Assembly: GCF_001682855.1 (NCBI RefSeq) | Contig: NZ_MAQW01000033.1 | Location: forward strand, 77,580 to 141,579 | DNA from: Bacillus sp. FJAT-27264 | GTDB lineage: Bacteria; Bacillota; Bacilli; Paenibacillales; Paenibacillaceae | Length of the DNA: 64,000 bases | Direction of reading: 5' to 3' | Part shown: positions 52,850 to 61,180 of the stretch, piece after piece | Layout: each line of letters starts with the position of its first letter | How positions within the stretch are numbered: the first letter of the stretch is position 1 | Notes under the pieces: generated by a model | What the model was told of the DNA's origin: nothing | Seen by the model: only the letters and a program-made list of their open reading frames with translations | Database searches by the model: none | Made by a program: the position numbers and the translations under genes

Positions 52850-52869
52850 TCTGTGACGGGTATCACAGA
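52850..52869 (-). promoter_or_regulatory. Hairpin in the S-layer mRNA leader
   Basis: Perfect 7-bp arms TCTGTGA / TCACAGA (52850-52856, 52863-52869) around a 6-nt loop, near the predicted 5' third of the leader. It may stabilise the mRNA or bind a regulator. Confidence 0.4.
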
Positions 52870-52924
52870 AACTGGTAAACGAGTTAAAGGCATAATAATA
52901 CTAGATTCCTAATTCTACCTAAGT

Positions 52925-52953
52925 ATTATACAATGTGCCTCAAGTCACGTAAA
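52925..52953 (-). promoter_or_regulatory. Sigma-A promoter of the S-layer gene
   Basis: Minus strand TTTACG (52953-52948), 17-nt spacer, perfect TATAAT (52930-52925). It gives a leader of about 190 nt to the ATG at 52727. Confidence 0.6.
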
Positions 52954-53268
52954 GCTAATTTTTCCATTTGGATAATTTGCTTTAGGTTTGAACACTGTCT
53001 TCAGTGCTCTGTGTAAGTGACTCTACACCTTAAACGCAGAAGGTTTGGAAAAGTTGCGGTTTCTAAAAAATATTTTCGAAATTTTCTTTCCGTCCCGCCC
53101 CAATAGAAGTTACATATGTATGCATTACTAACTATTGCTAATGATGGGTGGCTACGGAAAACAGTATAACATAGCGAGTTTCAGAACGTCATTAAGCAAT
53201 ATTTACTAAGACAGACTGGCTAAACCCTACATTAATTGTAGGAAAGGAATTATTCGAGCGAATAACAA

Positions 53269-53313
53269 ATAGGGTGTCTAACAAAGTCACTGTGGACTGG
53301 CTAGACACCCTAT
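53269..53313 (-). terminator. Probable terminator of the 113-aa gene
   Basis: 12-bp perfect arms ATAGGGTGTCTA (53269-53280) and complement (53302-53313), followed on the minus strand by the weak TTTGTTATT. Confidence 0.5.
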
Positions 53314-53344
53314 AGCGCATACGCGCCCTGTTCTATACATAAGC

Positions 53345-53686
53345 TTATCGAATCTTCATAGAGAGCTGAATCAGCTCTTGGCGTTTCTCTGGGCTAGAAT
53401 TCACATTATCGTACATGGCATCAATGGCTACTCGGTTCTCACGATAGCTCTTCTCATGCTTAATTGTAGAATGAGACCATTCAATCAGGGCATTCTCGGC
53501 AATAACAAGTTCGTTATATGCATCATGGAAGCCAGTAGCCTGTACAAGCTCTTCCATCACTTCCTGGGTGATCTCCTGAATCGCACGTTTGCCTGCAATT
53601 TCCTTCTCCAATACCTTAGCTCTATTCTCAAACATATTCTTGGCTTTCATGTAATCCAGTTGAGCTTTTGATAAAATCGGTTTCAT
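53345..53686 (-). CDS. Small helical protein of unknown function
   Basis: 113 residues, no signal peptide, charged and predicted helical throughout (LDYMKAKNMFENRAKVLEKE, QEITQEVMEELVQATGFHDA, YNELVIAENALIEWSHSTIK). No Cys or catalytic motif was noticed. I do not recognise the family. It stands alone between two SLH genes, with a hairpin terminator behind it. Coding potential is supported by codon use and the AAAGGTGAAAGCC stretch ahead of the ATG. Confidence 0.7.
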   Translation of the reverse strand: MKPILSKAQLDYMKAKNMFENRAKVLEKEIAGKRAIQEITQEVMEELVQATGFHDAYNELVIAENALIEWSHSTIKHEKSYRENRVAIDAMYDNVNSSPEKRQELIQLSMKIR

Positions 53687-53869
53687 CGATGGCTTTCACC
53701 TTTCAGAAAATAATATTTTCTACGTTATTGTATCGTAAATGGGAGCAGATTACAAAGCGAACGTAGCTGGTAAGTTAAGCTATTCTTCAGAAAAACGCAG
53801 TATTACTGCAAAATTCATTAATACCACTTAATTATGTAGGCTTATGCATGGTCTGTCAAACTCCAAATA

Positions 53870-53920
53870 TGGAAAAATAAAACGACCAATTCGCAAATAC
53901 CTTCGCGGAATTGGCCGTTT
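53870..53920 (-). terminator. Terminator of the 1294-aa SLH gene
   Basis: Long imperfect stem (AAACGACCAATTCGC against GCGGAATTGGCCGTTT), followed by TTTTATTTTT on the minus strand. Confidence 0.75.
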
Positions 53921-53934
53921 GTTGCAGAATGATT

Positions 53935-56900
53935 TTAGTTAAAGGTCTTCGGGAAGATGCTTGTGCTCTTTTTCAGGAGTTCTACGGCAATTTTCCCAGC
54001 CTCAGCACGGGTTAACTTACCCTTTGGATTAAAATTGTAGGTAGGTTTCTTTTGTCCCGTTATAGTCACTGGTGTCCCTTCCATAATCTTGGCCTTCGAT
54101 ACAGCCTCAATAGCTGGTCGCGTATAGAAGTCCATATTACCGGTATCACCGAATGATTTGGAGAGGCTTGCTAGAAGCTTGTTGTCGTTCATAGACATTT
54201 TTAGTTTCAGGGCACGCGCAATCATCACAGCCCCTTGCTCGCGGGTCAAAGGCTGGTCTGGTCCAAAGAAACCATCGCTCAGCCCTGTAACGATCCCCGC
54301 TCTGGCTGCTGTTTCAATATACTTAAAATCCCAGGTCGTTGATACGGCCTCTGGCACAATGTCAAAGAATGTCTGCTGGTTTGCATTAAAACTTAGCGGG
54401 ATATTCAAACCTTTCACTAGTAGGGTTGCGAACTCCCCACGAGTTGTCGTGTCATCGGCTCCAAAGGCGTCTGCACGAAGATTAGTCATGATCCCCTTTG
54501 AGTACAAACCATTCAGTATATTTCTCGCCCATGGATGATTGGTAATGTCCGTAAAGCCACGACGCAGCTTCATCACTGTGTAATAACCAAATTCATCAAA
54601 TGGAACAGTAACGGTGTGATTCTTGGTATCCACTTCCCCGCCAACATTCTCCCATTTTCCGGAGTCTGTGTAGCGGAATACTGTTATAGTAGATCCTACT
54701 TCATCCACAACGCTTGGGCTAAAGCTCAGTTTGAGCTCACCGCGCTGGGAAGGTACAATTTTACGGGTTTGACTATACTGTGTAAAGTAACCTTCTATAG
54801 AGTACGGAGCGATCCCGTTTGTAGCCGGTACATAATTTGCTGTTCCTTTTGTACCCACTTCCCCTAGACCACCATTAAGCCAATAAATATCAGACACTCT
54901 TGAAAAATTGTTCGTACTGGCTGTCGAAGTGAAGCGAAGCACTAGCTCCTGAGGAATTACAAGCGGGCTCTTTCCTTCAGGTGTTCTGGCATCCGCAGCA
55001 CTGACGTTGATGATATTCCCGTAATCATTGACACGTTCAACGACACCATCAACAGGATCTACAATCCCGAATAACAATTTTGTATCTGGATAGTACTTGG
55101 CTGCCCCTGTACTGGCAAAGCCTTTCATAAGAGTTCCTTTAGGGAAGGAAAGCTCAAGTCCCTTGTTGAAAACACTATATTTCGTTGCAACCTTTTCCGC
55201 CATGTACTGCGTGTCGATTTGGGTCGCACTTGCATAATAAACCTGAATGGTGTCATTGATGGTTGTGCCGTTACGTACAATCTGAATCTTAATAGACGTA
55301 GATTTGTCAGGTTTGAGACCAACATAATCATAGGTGAAACGGTTCTGAAGATCATTCCGTTTCACTGCTTCGAATTTGTCGATCATCACCTTGGTAGCGC
55401 CCTCGGCTTCAATATCAAAGCGGACAAAGTTTTTGTTCACAATGATTTTATCTCCCACCGTAGGAACAGGCGATAGAACACGGTATGGTAATACCTCGCG
55501 CGTTACTTCAAGACGTTGTGTCGTTCTCGCACCTGTCTTGTTAATCAGTTCAAGAGAATAAACATGGCTTCCAGGCGCATCAAACTTGATGTCACGCAGG
55601 CGCAGAAGGAAATCTTTGTCACTGCCATAGTAATCGTATATAAGTCCTGTTGTATCAGTTTCAGGAAAAAGTGATTTAGGCTCATCTTTAAGCATGTCAG
55701 TTTTGCCTACCGAAGTAAAAACTAATTCCGAACCCCGGTAGAGATTCAAGATCGATGCACCGCCACCTCGCAGAACGAGATCATATTTCTCCTGGTTTGT
55801 AGTATATTTCTCATCCTTATAAACAAATTCAGGCGGGAGCGCCAGAATTTTATTGCGTTCAGTCTCATTAGACAAGGAGTTAGTTGTAAATGGTGTACGT
55901 CCCTCTCCTAATGAAGGATGAAACTGAGTAAGATTGGACACATTGGTATCAATGATATATATCCGTAGTTCTTTGGTAATTGTGCGCTGATTTCCTGCAC
56001 TCTTAGATACACCAGTGAAAACAATCTTATTCTCACCGTATACCAAAGGTCCAGACTGCGTAATAAGCAAGGTGAAGTCGAATGTTCTTTTAGCTGTATT
56101 AACGCCCAGATCAAATTTTGAATTATCAGGTAAAGAAGCACTATCGATACCATTAATCTGGACTTGAGCATTCTCAATATTTTCAAAGCCAAGGTATTCA
56201 CCTTCAAATCTAAGCTTGTTACCATCAGTATTGGAATTAAACTCATAAGTCTGACCATCTTGAATATTGTTTACATAAATATAGTTCTTAGATATATAGG
56301 AGATATCCGCATTATAGAAGGACTGAGATCCTGTATATTTAAATTGCACCTTTTGTTGTCCGTTAGCAAACTTGGTAATGTGATATACATACTCGTTTTG
56401 TCCTAGGTTAGCTACCTGAACTGGATTTACGTCTAAGGGCGCTTTGCTCAAAGGCAAGTAATTAGCCGTTAGAGTATCTGTAGTTGCCCTATTGGTTTTA
56501 ACAAGAATGTAGAAATTGTCTTTCTCCATTTGCTGACCATTTAAAGGAAGCTTGGAGATATTGGTGAGGTCCCCAGTTCCCGTATAACCTGGAAGATAGA
56601 AGATATCGTTGATTACCGTCTCATTAAGCAAATACTTATAAGAATTCACCATCGATGTGCTGTATTGATCATAATCAAGAGCCAGGGTGAAGTCATTGGA
56701 GCCTGCGGTAATATTTAACTCAGTCTTTGTTGTGAATTCAACCAGCTTATAAGCTGGTGTGACACCATTCGGTCCAGGAATGACGACTTCACTTGCAACA
56801 TTATCGATTGGAAGAACAACAGCATTAGTTGTTCCTTTATTAATAGTAAACTTAGCCCCTGTTAAAAAAGAAGTGGCGCTATAGGGTACAAGAATCTGCC

Positions 56901-57819
56901 CTTTCAGAGCTGCTGTTGTGTCAGGTGCAGTCAACGTAGGCGTATTGTTCAAAAGGTTATATTCCACACCGTCATGAACAATATTCAATGAAGCATACGG
57001 CTGGTTTTTGTCAAAGAAATAGATCGTCCGGTCAATATTTATAGAATCCGAAGCATTTTGCACAGTGATCTTGATTTTGCTGAGTCCCGGCTTGATAGTC
57101 AGCGCAGGAGTGAAGAACGTGCCATCCTCAAGAAGTGATGTCTGCAGCACAGGTCCATCATTAACTGCCACACTTACTTTTGTAGCATTGGCTACTTTAC
57201 CTTGAATTGTAATAGAAGAAACAGGAACAACTACCTGTGTACCTTCATTCAGATCCAAGGCTGCCGGACCACCCAAAACTTTAAGGGATGTTATAAACGG
57301 CACTTTGTCATAAAGTACATAAAAGGACTCGGAGCGCTGCAGGTTACCCTGGTTTCCCGAGAACGTAATTTTGTTATAGCCAGGATATAGAACAACTCCA
57401 CTTGTTGTAAAGCGGTTGTTTGGACTATTGGTGTCAGGAGTGACAGTACCGGTGGTCAAGCGCGTAGGGTCTGTAACCCATTTCCCGGTTGTGTCTTGCG
57501 TAAGCTGTTCAACCACAACCTTCATCGTAGTCGATGTAACTTGTGAATAGTTACCTGTAATCGTTAGCGTCTGATTGCTTGTCTTATAGGCGCTGGTACG
57601 GCTGATTAGACCCTCTGGATCGGTAGTATCACCAGGCGTTTTCACAACGTCCTGTTTCAGGGAAATCGTGTTCCGCAGCAGGAGATCATCCGGACTAAAG
57701 TAAGTCGTGGATGCTGTTGCTGCTGTCGCAACGGGTGTGTACCGACCTGGGAACATGGTAACGAGCAAAGCCGCCAGCAGCAGCCATACGAATGGTCTCT
57801 TAAAGCGTTGCATGTGCAT
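53935..57819 (-). CDS. Giant exported SLH-domain surface protein
   Basis: 1294 residues. Signal peptide (RPFVWLLLAALLVTMFPGRY). A long stretch of Ig-like beta domains follows (GYNKITFSGNQGNLQRSESF, ITVQNASDSINIDRTIYFFD, LTITGNYSQVTSTTMKVVVE). The C-terminal three SLH domains span about 1120-1285 (FTDITNHPWARNILNGLYSK, TRGEFATLLVKGL, GFFGPDQPLTREQGAVMIAR, TRAEAGKIAVELL). SLH at the C-terminus contrasts with the N-terminal position in the 918-aa protein. AAAGGAG precedes two close ATGs (57819, 57813). Located directly upstream of the tagO-csaB polymer genes. Confidence 0.9.
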   Translation of the reverse strand: MHMQRFKRPFVWLLLAALLVTMFPGRYTPVATAATASTTYFSPDDLLLRNTISLKQDVVKTPGDTTDPEGLISRTSAYKTSNQTLTITGNYSQVTSTTMKVVVEQLTQDTTGKWVTDPTRLTTGTVTPDTNSPNNRFTTSGVVLYPGYNKITFSGNQGNLQRSESFYVLYDKVPFITSLKVLGGPAALDLNEGTQVVVPVSSITIQGKVANATKVSVAVNDGPVLQTSLLEDGTFFTPALTIKPGLSKIKITVQNASDSINIDRTIYFFDKNQPYASLNIVHDGVEYNLLNNTPTLTAPDTTAALKGQILVPYSATSFLTGAKFTINKGTTNAVVLPIDNVASEVVIPGPNGVTPAYKLVEFTTKTELNITAGSNDFTLALDYDQYSTSMVNSYKYLLNETVINDIFYLPGYTGTGDLTNISKLPLNGQQMEKDNFYILVKTNRATTDTLTANYLPLSKAPLDVNPVQVANLGQNEYVYHITKFANGQQKVQFKYTGSQSFYNADISYISKNYIYVNNIQDGQTYEFNSNTDGNKLRFEGEYLGFENIENAQVQINGIDSASLPDNSKFDLGVNTAKRTFDFTLLITQSGPLVYGENKIVFTGVSKSAGNQRTITKELRIYIIDTNVSNLTQFHPSLGEGRTPFTTNSLSNETERNKILALPPEFVYKDEKYTTNQEKYDLVLRGGGASILNLYRGSELVFTSVGKTDMLKDEPKSLFPETDTTGLIYDYYGSDKDFLLRLRDIKFDAPGSHVYSLELINKTGARTTQRLEVTREVLPYRVLSPVPTVGDKIIVNKNFVRFDIEAEGATKVMIDKFEAVKRNDLQNRFTYDYVGLKPDKSTSIKIQIVRNGTTINDTIQVYYASATQIDTQYMAEKVATKYSVFNKGLELSFPKGTLMKGFASTGAAKYYPDTKLLFGIVDPVDGVVERVNDYGNIINVSAADARTPEGKSPLVIPQELVLRFTSTASTNNFSRVSDIYWLNGGLGEVGTKGTANYVPATNGIAPYSIEGYFTQYSQTRKIVPSQRGELKLSFSPSVVDEVGSTITVFRYTDSGKWENVGGEVDTKNHTVTVPFDEFGYYTVMKLRRGFTDITNHPWARNILNGLYSKGIMTNLRADAFGADDTTTRGEFATLLVKGLNIPLSFNANQQTFFDIVPEAVSTTWDFKYIETAARAGIVTGLSDGFFGPDQPLTREQGAVMIARALKLKMSMNDNKLLASLSKSFGDTGNMDFYTRPAIEAVSKAKIMEGTPVTITGQKKPTYNFNPKGKLTRAEAGKIAVELLKKSTSIFPKTFN

Positions 57820-57902
57820 ATCTCTCCTTTTAATATGGGTTCTGGTGAAGCATCACTCTGTTCTTTATCGGTTCATGTAAGTGATATTTTTAGCAAAACA
57901 GT

Positions 57903-57932
57903 AAAAAACTCACCCGGAATTGGATGAGTTTT
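57903..57932 (-). terminator. Terminator of the tagO unit
   Basis: Arms ACTCATCC and GGGTGAGT on the minus strand with one G-U pair, 6-nt loop, followed by TTTTTT. Confidence 0.75.
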
Positions 57933-57974
57933 ATCGTTTTGAAGAAATATTTACAAGTTCATCATAATTCTCAA

Positions 57975-59102
57975 TCAGGACTTGGAACTTCTCTCCGGAT
58001 CAAGCTTCATACGCATTCTTAAGATAAAATTGAGCAGCGGACGTTTGGTCTTACCCACCAATCCGGTAATCTCCGCGCCGATCTGCAGGAAGAACAACAT
58101 TACACAGATGACGACGAAGGTAACCCAATTTGCCTCATACAGAGCTGCGGAGGACTGGATGACTGCCAGAATTCCGAAGAAGGTCGCAATGCCGTAGATA
58201 ATCAGCACCGTCTGGCGATGACTAAAGCCAAGTTCACGCAAGCAGTGGTGCAAATGGCCTTTATCTGGTGCAAAGATCGGTTTCTTCTGCAGCTTCCGCC
58301 GTACAATGGCGAAGAAGGTATCCGACAGCGGCACTCCGATAATCAACAGCGGGGTAATGAACGAGACGACAGCGATTTGCTTAAACCCGAGCAGGGCCAG
58401 AAGCGCCAAGCTGAAGCCTAGGAACAGAGAACCCGCATCTCCCATAAAGATCTTCGCCGGATGGAAATTAAAGAACAGGAAACCAACAATACTGCCGAGA
58501 AGCAGCAGGCACAGGAGCGCAACCATGATATTACCCATGATAAAGGCCATTGCGGCAATGGTTGCTATTGCAATCCCGGACACACCCGCAGCGAGCCCGT
58601 CCAATCCGTCAATCAGATTCACAGCGTTGGTTACCCCTACAATCCAGAAGATTGTCAGTGGAATAGCAATCCAGCTTTCCAATGAGGAATACGTATTATT
58701 AAAAGGAATGTTTACAAAGTCAACAGTAATTCCGAAGCCGAATACAACGATACAGGCTGCGGCAATCTGGCCCAGTAGCTTCACCTTTGCCGATAATTCG
58801 AAACGGTCATCCAGTCCTCCAAGAAGAACGATCAGTCCGCCGCCACTCAGCAACGCTTTGATGAAGTTGGCCTCCCGCGTAGTAAAATCATACGGTATGA
58901 ACGGTAATACGGCAAGCAAGCCTAACACAAACGCCAGGAAAATACCTAATCCGCCAAGGCGAGGCATAATCTTCGTATGCACTTTGCGGGCATTCGGCAC
59001 ATCCGTTGCACCGATTTTGATGGCGAACTTCTTCACCAACGGTGTCAAACACAATGCTAGGCCCATGCACACGATAAATCCGGCGATGTATATGATTAAC
59101 AT
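57975..59102 (-). CDS. tagO: Undecaprenyl-phosphate GlcNAc-1-phosphate transferase (TagO/WecA family)
   Basis: About 375 residues, 10-11 membrane segments. Starts wall polymer synthesis by moving GlcNAc-1-P from UDP-GlcNAc to undecaprenyl phosphate. Motifs: VPNARKVHTKIMPRLGGLGI, LLGGLDDRFELSAK, NAVNLIDGLDGLAAG and AKIFMGDAGSLFLGF. An internal HLHHCLRELGFSHRQ loop is typical. The start is the ATG at 59102; a TTG at 59114 in better reach of GGGGG cannot be excluded. tagA follows upstream by about 110 nt. Confidence 0.93.
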   Translation of the reverse strand: MLIIYIAGFIVCMGLALCLTPLVKKFAIKIGATDVPNARKVHTKIMPRLGGLGIFLAFVLGLLAVLPFIPYDFTTREANFIKALLSGGGLIVLLGGLDDRFELSAKVKLLGQIAAACIVVFGFGITVDFVNIPFNNTYSSLESWIAIPLTIFWIVGVTNAVNLIDGLDGLAAGVSGIAIATIAAMAFIMGNIMVALLCLLLLGSIVGFLFFNFHPAKIFMGDAGSLFLGFSLALLALLGFKQIAVVSFITPLLIIGVPLSDTFFAIVRRKLQKKPIFAPDKGHLHHCLRELGFSHRQTVLIIYGIATFFGILAVIQSSAALYEANWVTFVVICVMLFFLQIGAEITGLVGKTKRPLLNFILRMRMKLDPERSSKS

Positions 59103-59215
59103 TTGATCAGTCAACCCCCATTTCTCTACCGCATTGAATTATACGCTGTTCCAAAAGAGAATTCCAATTCCGTTTCTAGGCTAATTATCCTAATTTATCG
59201 GCGAAAATCATCATT

Positions 59216-59974
59216 TTACTTCACTTTTGTTACTTTATCTTTCTCGCGCATCACTTTTATTGCGAATTTCGGCAGAGCAAGCATTCTCTTGTACCGAGTA
59301 GGCTCTTTGAGAAGACGGTATAGCCACTCGATACGCATTTTTTGGAAAGCTACAGGCGCCCGGCGGCTTTTACCGGAAATGACGTCGAAGCTTCCTCCGA
59401 CTCCCATCATGATCGGTACGGCCAGTCTTGATTTGTACTTGGCAATCCAAGGTTCCTGACTGTCTGCGCCACGGGCCACAAACAGCATGTCCGGAGCGGC
59501 TTCTAGAATGTCAGCAATAACACCATCGTCTTCAGCGAGACCAAAGAACCCGTCACGGTAACCCACGATGACAATTCCGGGATACCGTGATTGTAACCGG
59601 TTGGCAGTCTCCTGAATCACTTCAGCAGTAGATCCCAGGAGATACACTTTCCAGTTATATTTTTCCCCAGCATGCAGCAATTCATGTAACAGGTCAAAAC
59701 CCGCGACACGCTCAGCTACAGGCTGACGACAGTAATTGGCTGCCCATACCACGCCTGTACCGTCAGGTACAACCAATTCTGCCGACTGCATGATCTTCAT
59801 ATAGGACGGGTCATCCAACGCTGCCATAACCATGATTGGATTGGCGGTAATGACCTGATGCGGCTTACGTGCTTGCACAGCCTCAGTCAAATAGGAGACC
59901 GTTGCCGCCATATCTACTTTGGATACCCGAATACCGAAAATGGGTACTGTAGGTATCACACTATCTGCTTTCAC
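59216..59974 (-). CDS. tagA: TagA/WecG family N-acetylmannosaminyltransferase
   Basis: 252 residues, GTG start with AAAGGGTGAT upstream. Adds ManNAc to undecaprenyl-PP-GlcNAc (GT26), the second step of the linkage unit. Motifs: VITANPIMVMAALDDPSYM, LVVPDGTGVVWAAN, VAGFDLLHELL, VYLLGSTAEVIQETA, FVARGADSQEPWIAKYKS and GVGGSFDVISGKSRRAP. It lies 6 nt after csaB. Confidence 0.93.
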   Translation of the reverse strand: MKADSVIPTVPIFGIRVSKVDMAATVSYLTEAVQARKPHQVITANPIMVMAALDDPSYMKIMQSAELVVPDGTGVVWAANYCRQPVAERVAGFDLLHELLHAGEKYNWKVYLLGSTAEVIQETANRLQSRYPGIVIVGYRDGFFGLAEDDGVIADILEAAPDMLFVARGADSQEPWIAKYKSRLAVPIMMGVGGSFDVISGKSRRAPVAFQKMRIEWLYRLLKEPTRYKRMLALPKFAIKVMREKDKVTKVK

Positions 59975-59980
59975 TTTATA

Positions 59981-61180
59981 TCACCCTTTGCGGTGTAAAT
60001 ATTCTGCAATGTGCCGGGCCGGCGATTCGGCGTCACTGACCAGAGAAGCAATAAGTGACTCCCGTTCCAGCCTCCAGGCACTTCCATTCTTCAATAGTTC
60101 AAGAACCTGGGAAGCCACCTTTTCGCTATCCAGCGAGACCGTTGCTCCGACTGGCTTGCAATGGATTCTTTCCAGAAAGTGATCGATCTTGGGATCATAA
60201 GAAATGCCAATCAGCGGCACACGTCTGCCTGCTGCATAGATTAGGCTGTGCAGTCGCATCCCAATCAGCACATCACACCCTTCAACCTCACGCAGCATTT
60301 GCAGCGGATGGAGCGCATCCTCACAAATACTGATTTTACTACCCTTTGATCTCACATCTTTAAGCTGATCCATGACATAACGGGATGCCTCATTGTCAGG
60401 TGGATGATGGAAGGGTAGGAATTTGAAGTGTAGCGGTGTTTTTTCAGCAGCCTTCAGCAAGCCACCCGCAATCGCCTTCAGTTCCGCACGGTCCCCTTCC
60501 CAGTAACGCACCGATATCCCGACTACCGGTAATGAAACTTCGCTTCCTGCTTCGGAGTCTTCAGTGTAGGCAGAACTACTCTTAGCAGCAGCATCGGCAA
60601 ACTTTCTGGCCGCTACGTCAGTAGCCTGTCCGCCTTGTTCCTCAGGCAATGATAATCCCATAACCGGATCTGGCACAACCTCAACGGTCTTTCCACCAAG
60701 CCCCATCGTGTGTAAAAGCTGGCGGGACTGTTCGTCCCGCACAGAAATATAAGCGCATTTGCGAAAAACTGATTTGATCAAAGGATGGAACAGCTTGCGG
60801 TTAACCGGGCCAATGCCCTGAGCATAAATGAAGGTCGGCTTCCCCATCCACTGGGCCAGCTTGATAATACCCAAATAATAAGGAATCGTCTTACTGCCGG
60901 TCACATCTTGGAGCAAGCTTCCTCCTCCACTAATGAGACCGGAGCTTTCCGAGATCGCCTTCCGTACCTCTTTCAGCTTCATCCGGTGTACGGACTTTAC
61001 TCCATAATTGGCTGTCGTCCATTCAGGAGCAATGGACAAAACCACAGGGTCAATAGATACGCCAGTAGCTGCCGACTGCTTCTGCAATGCATTCAGGATG
61101 GATTGCAGAACAGCTTCATCCCCACTATTTTGAAAACCGTAATAACCCGAAATAACTATCGTTTGAGGAGTGGCGACCAT
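59981..61180 (-). CDS. csaB: Polysaccharide pyruvyl transferase CsaB
   Basis: About 399 residues. Adds a pyruvate ketal to the secondary cell-wall polymer, creating the ligand for SLH domains. Motifs: ISGYYGFQNSGDEAVLQSIL, GLISGGGSLLQDVTGSKTI, FIYAQGIGPV, SVRDEQSRQLL, DVLIGMRLHSLIYAAGRRVP and GISYDPKIDHF. The start is taken at the ATG at 61180; an ORF extends to 61210. It overlaps the upstream DUF5693 gene by 25 nt. A low-complexity Ala/Ser insert lies near residues 195-220. Confidence 0.93.
   Translation of the reverse strand: MVATPQTIVISGYYGFQNSGDEAVLQSILNALQKQSAATGVSIDPVVLSIAPEWTTANYGVKSVHRMKLKEVRKAISESSGLISGGGSLLQDVTGSKTIPYYLGIIKLAQWMGKPTFIYAQGIGPVNRKLFHPLIKSVFRKCAYISVRDEQSRQLLHTMGLGGKTVEVVPDPVMGLSLPEEQGGQATDVAARKFADAAAKSSSAYTEDSEAGSEVSLPVVGISVRYWEGDRAELKAIAGGLLKAAEKTPLHFKFLPFHHPPDNEASRYVMDQLKDVRSKGSKISICEDALHPLQMLREVEGCDVLIGMRLHSLIYAAGRRVPLIGISYDPKIDHFLERIHCKPVGATVSLDSEKVASQVLELLKNGSAWRLERESLIASLVSDAESPARHIAEYLHRKG

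Larger units (their letters stand above)
52728..53344. other. Long gene-free leader/intergenic region upstream of the S-layer gene
   Basis: About 617 bases without a convincing gene. It holds, on the minus strand, two ribosome-binding sites (AAGGAGG before 52727, AAAGGGGGTG before 52799), a 7-bp hairpin (52850-52869), the promoter at 52925-52953 and, at 53269-53313, the hairpin after the 113-aa gene. Between 52955 and 53265 nothing further was recognised. Confidence 0.6.
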
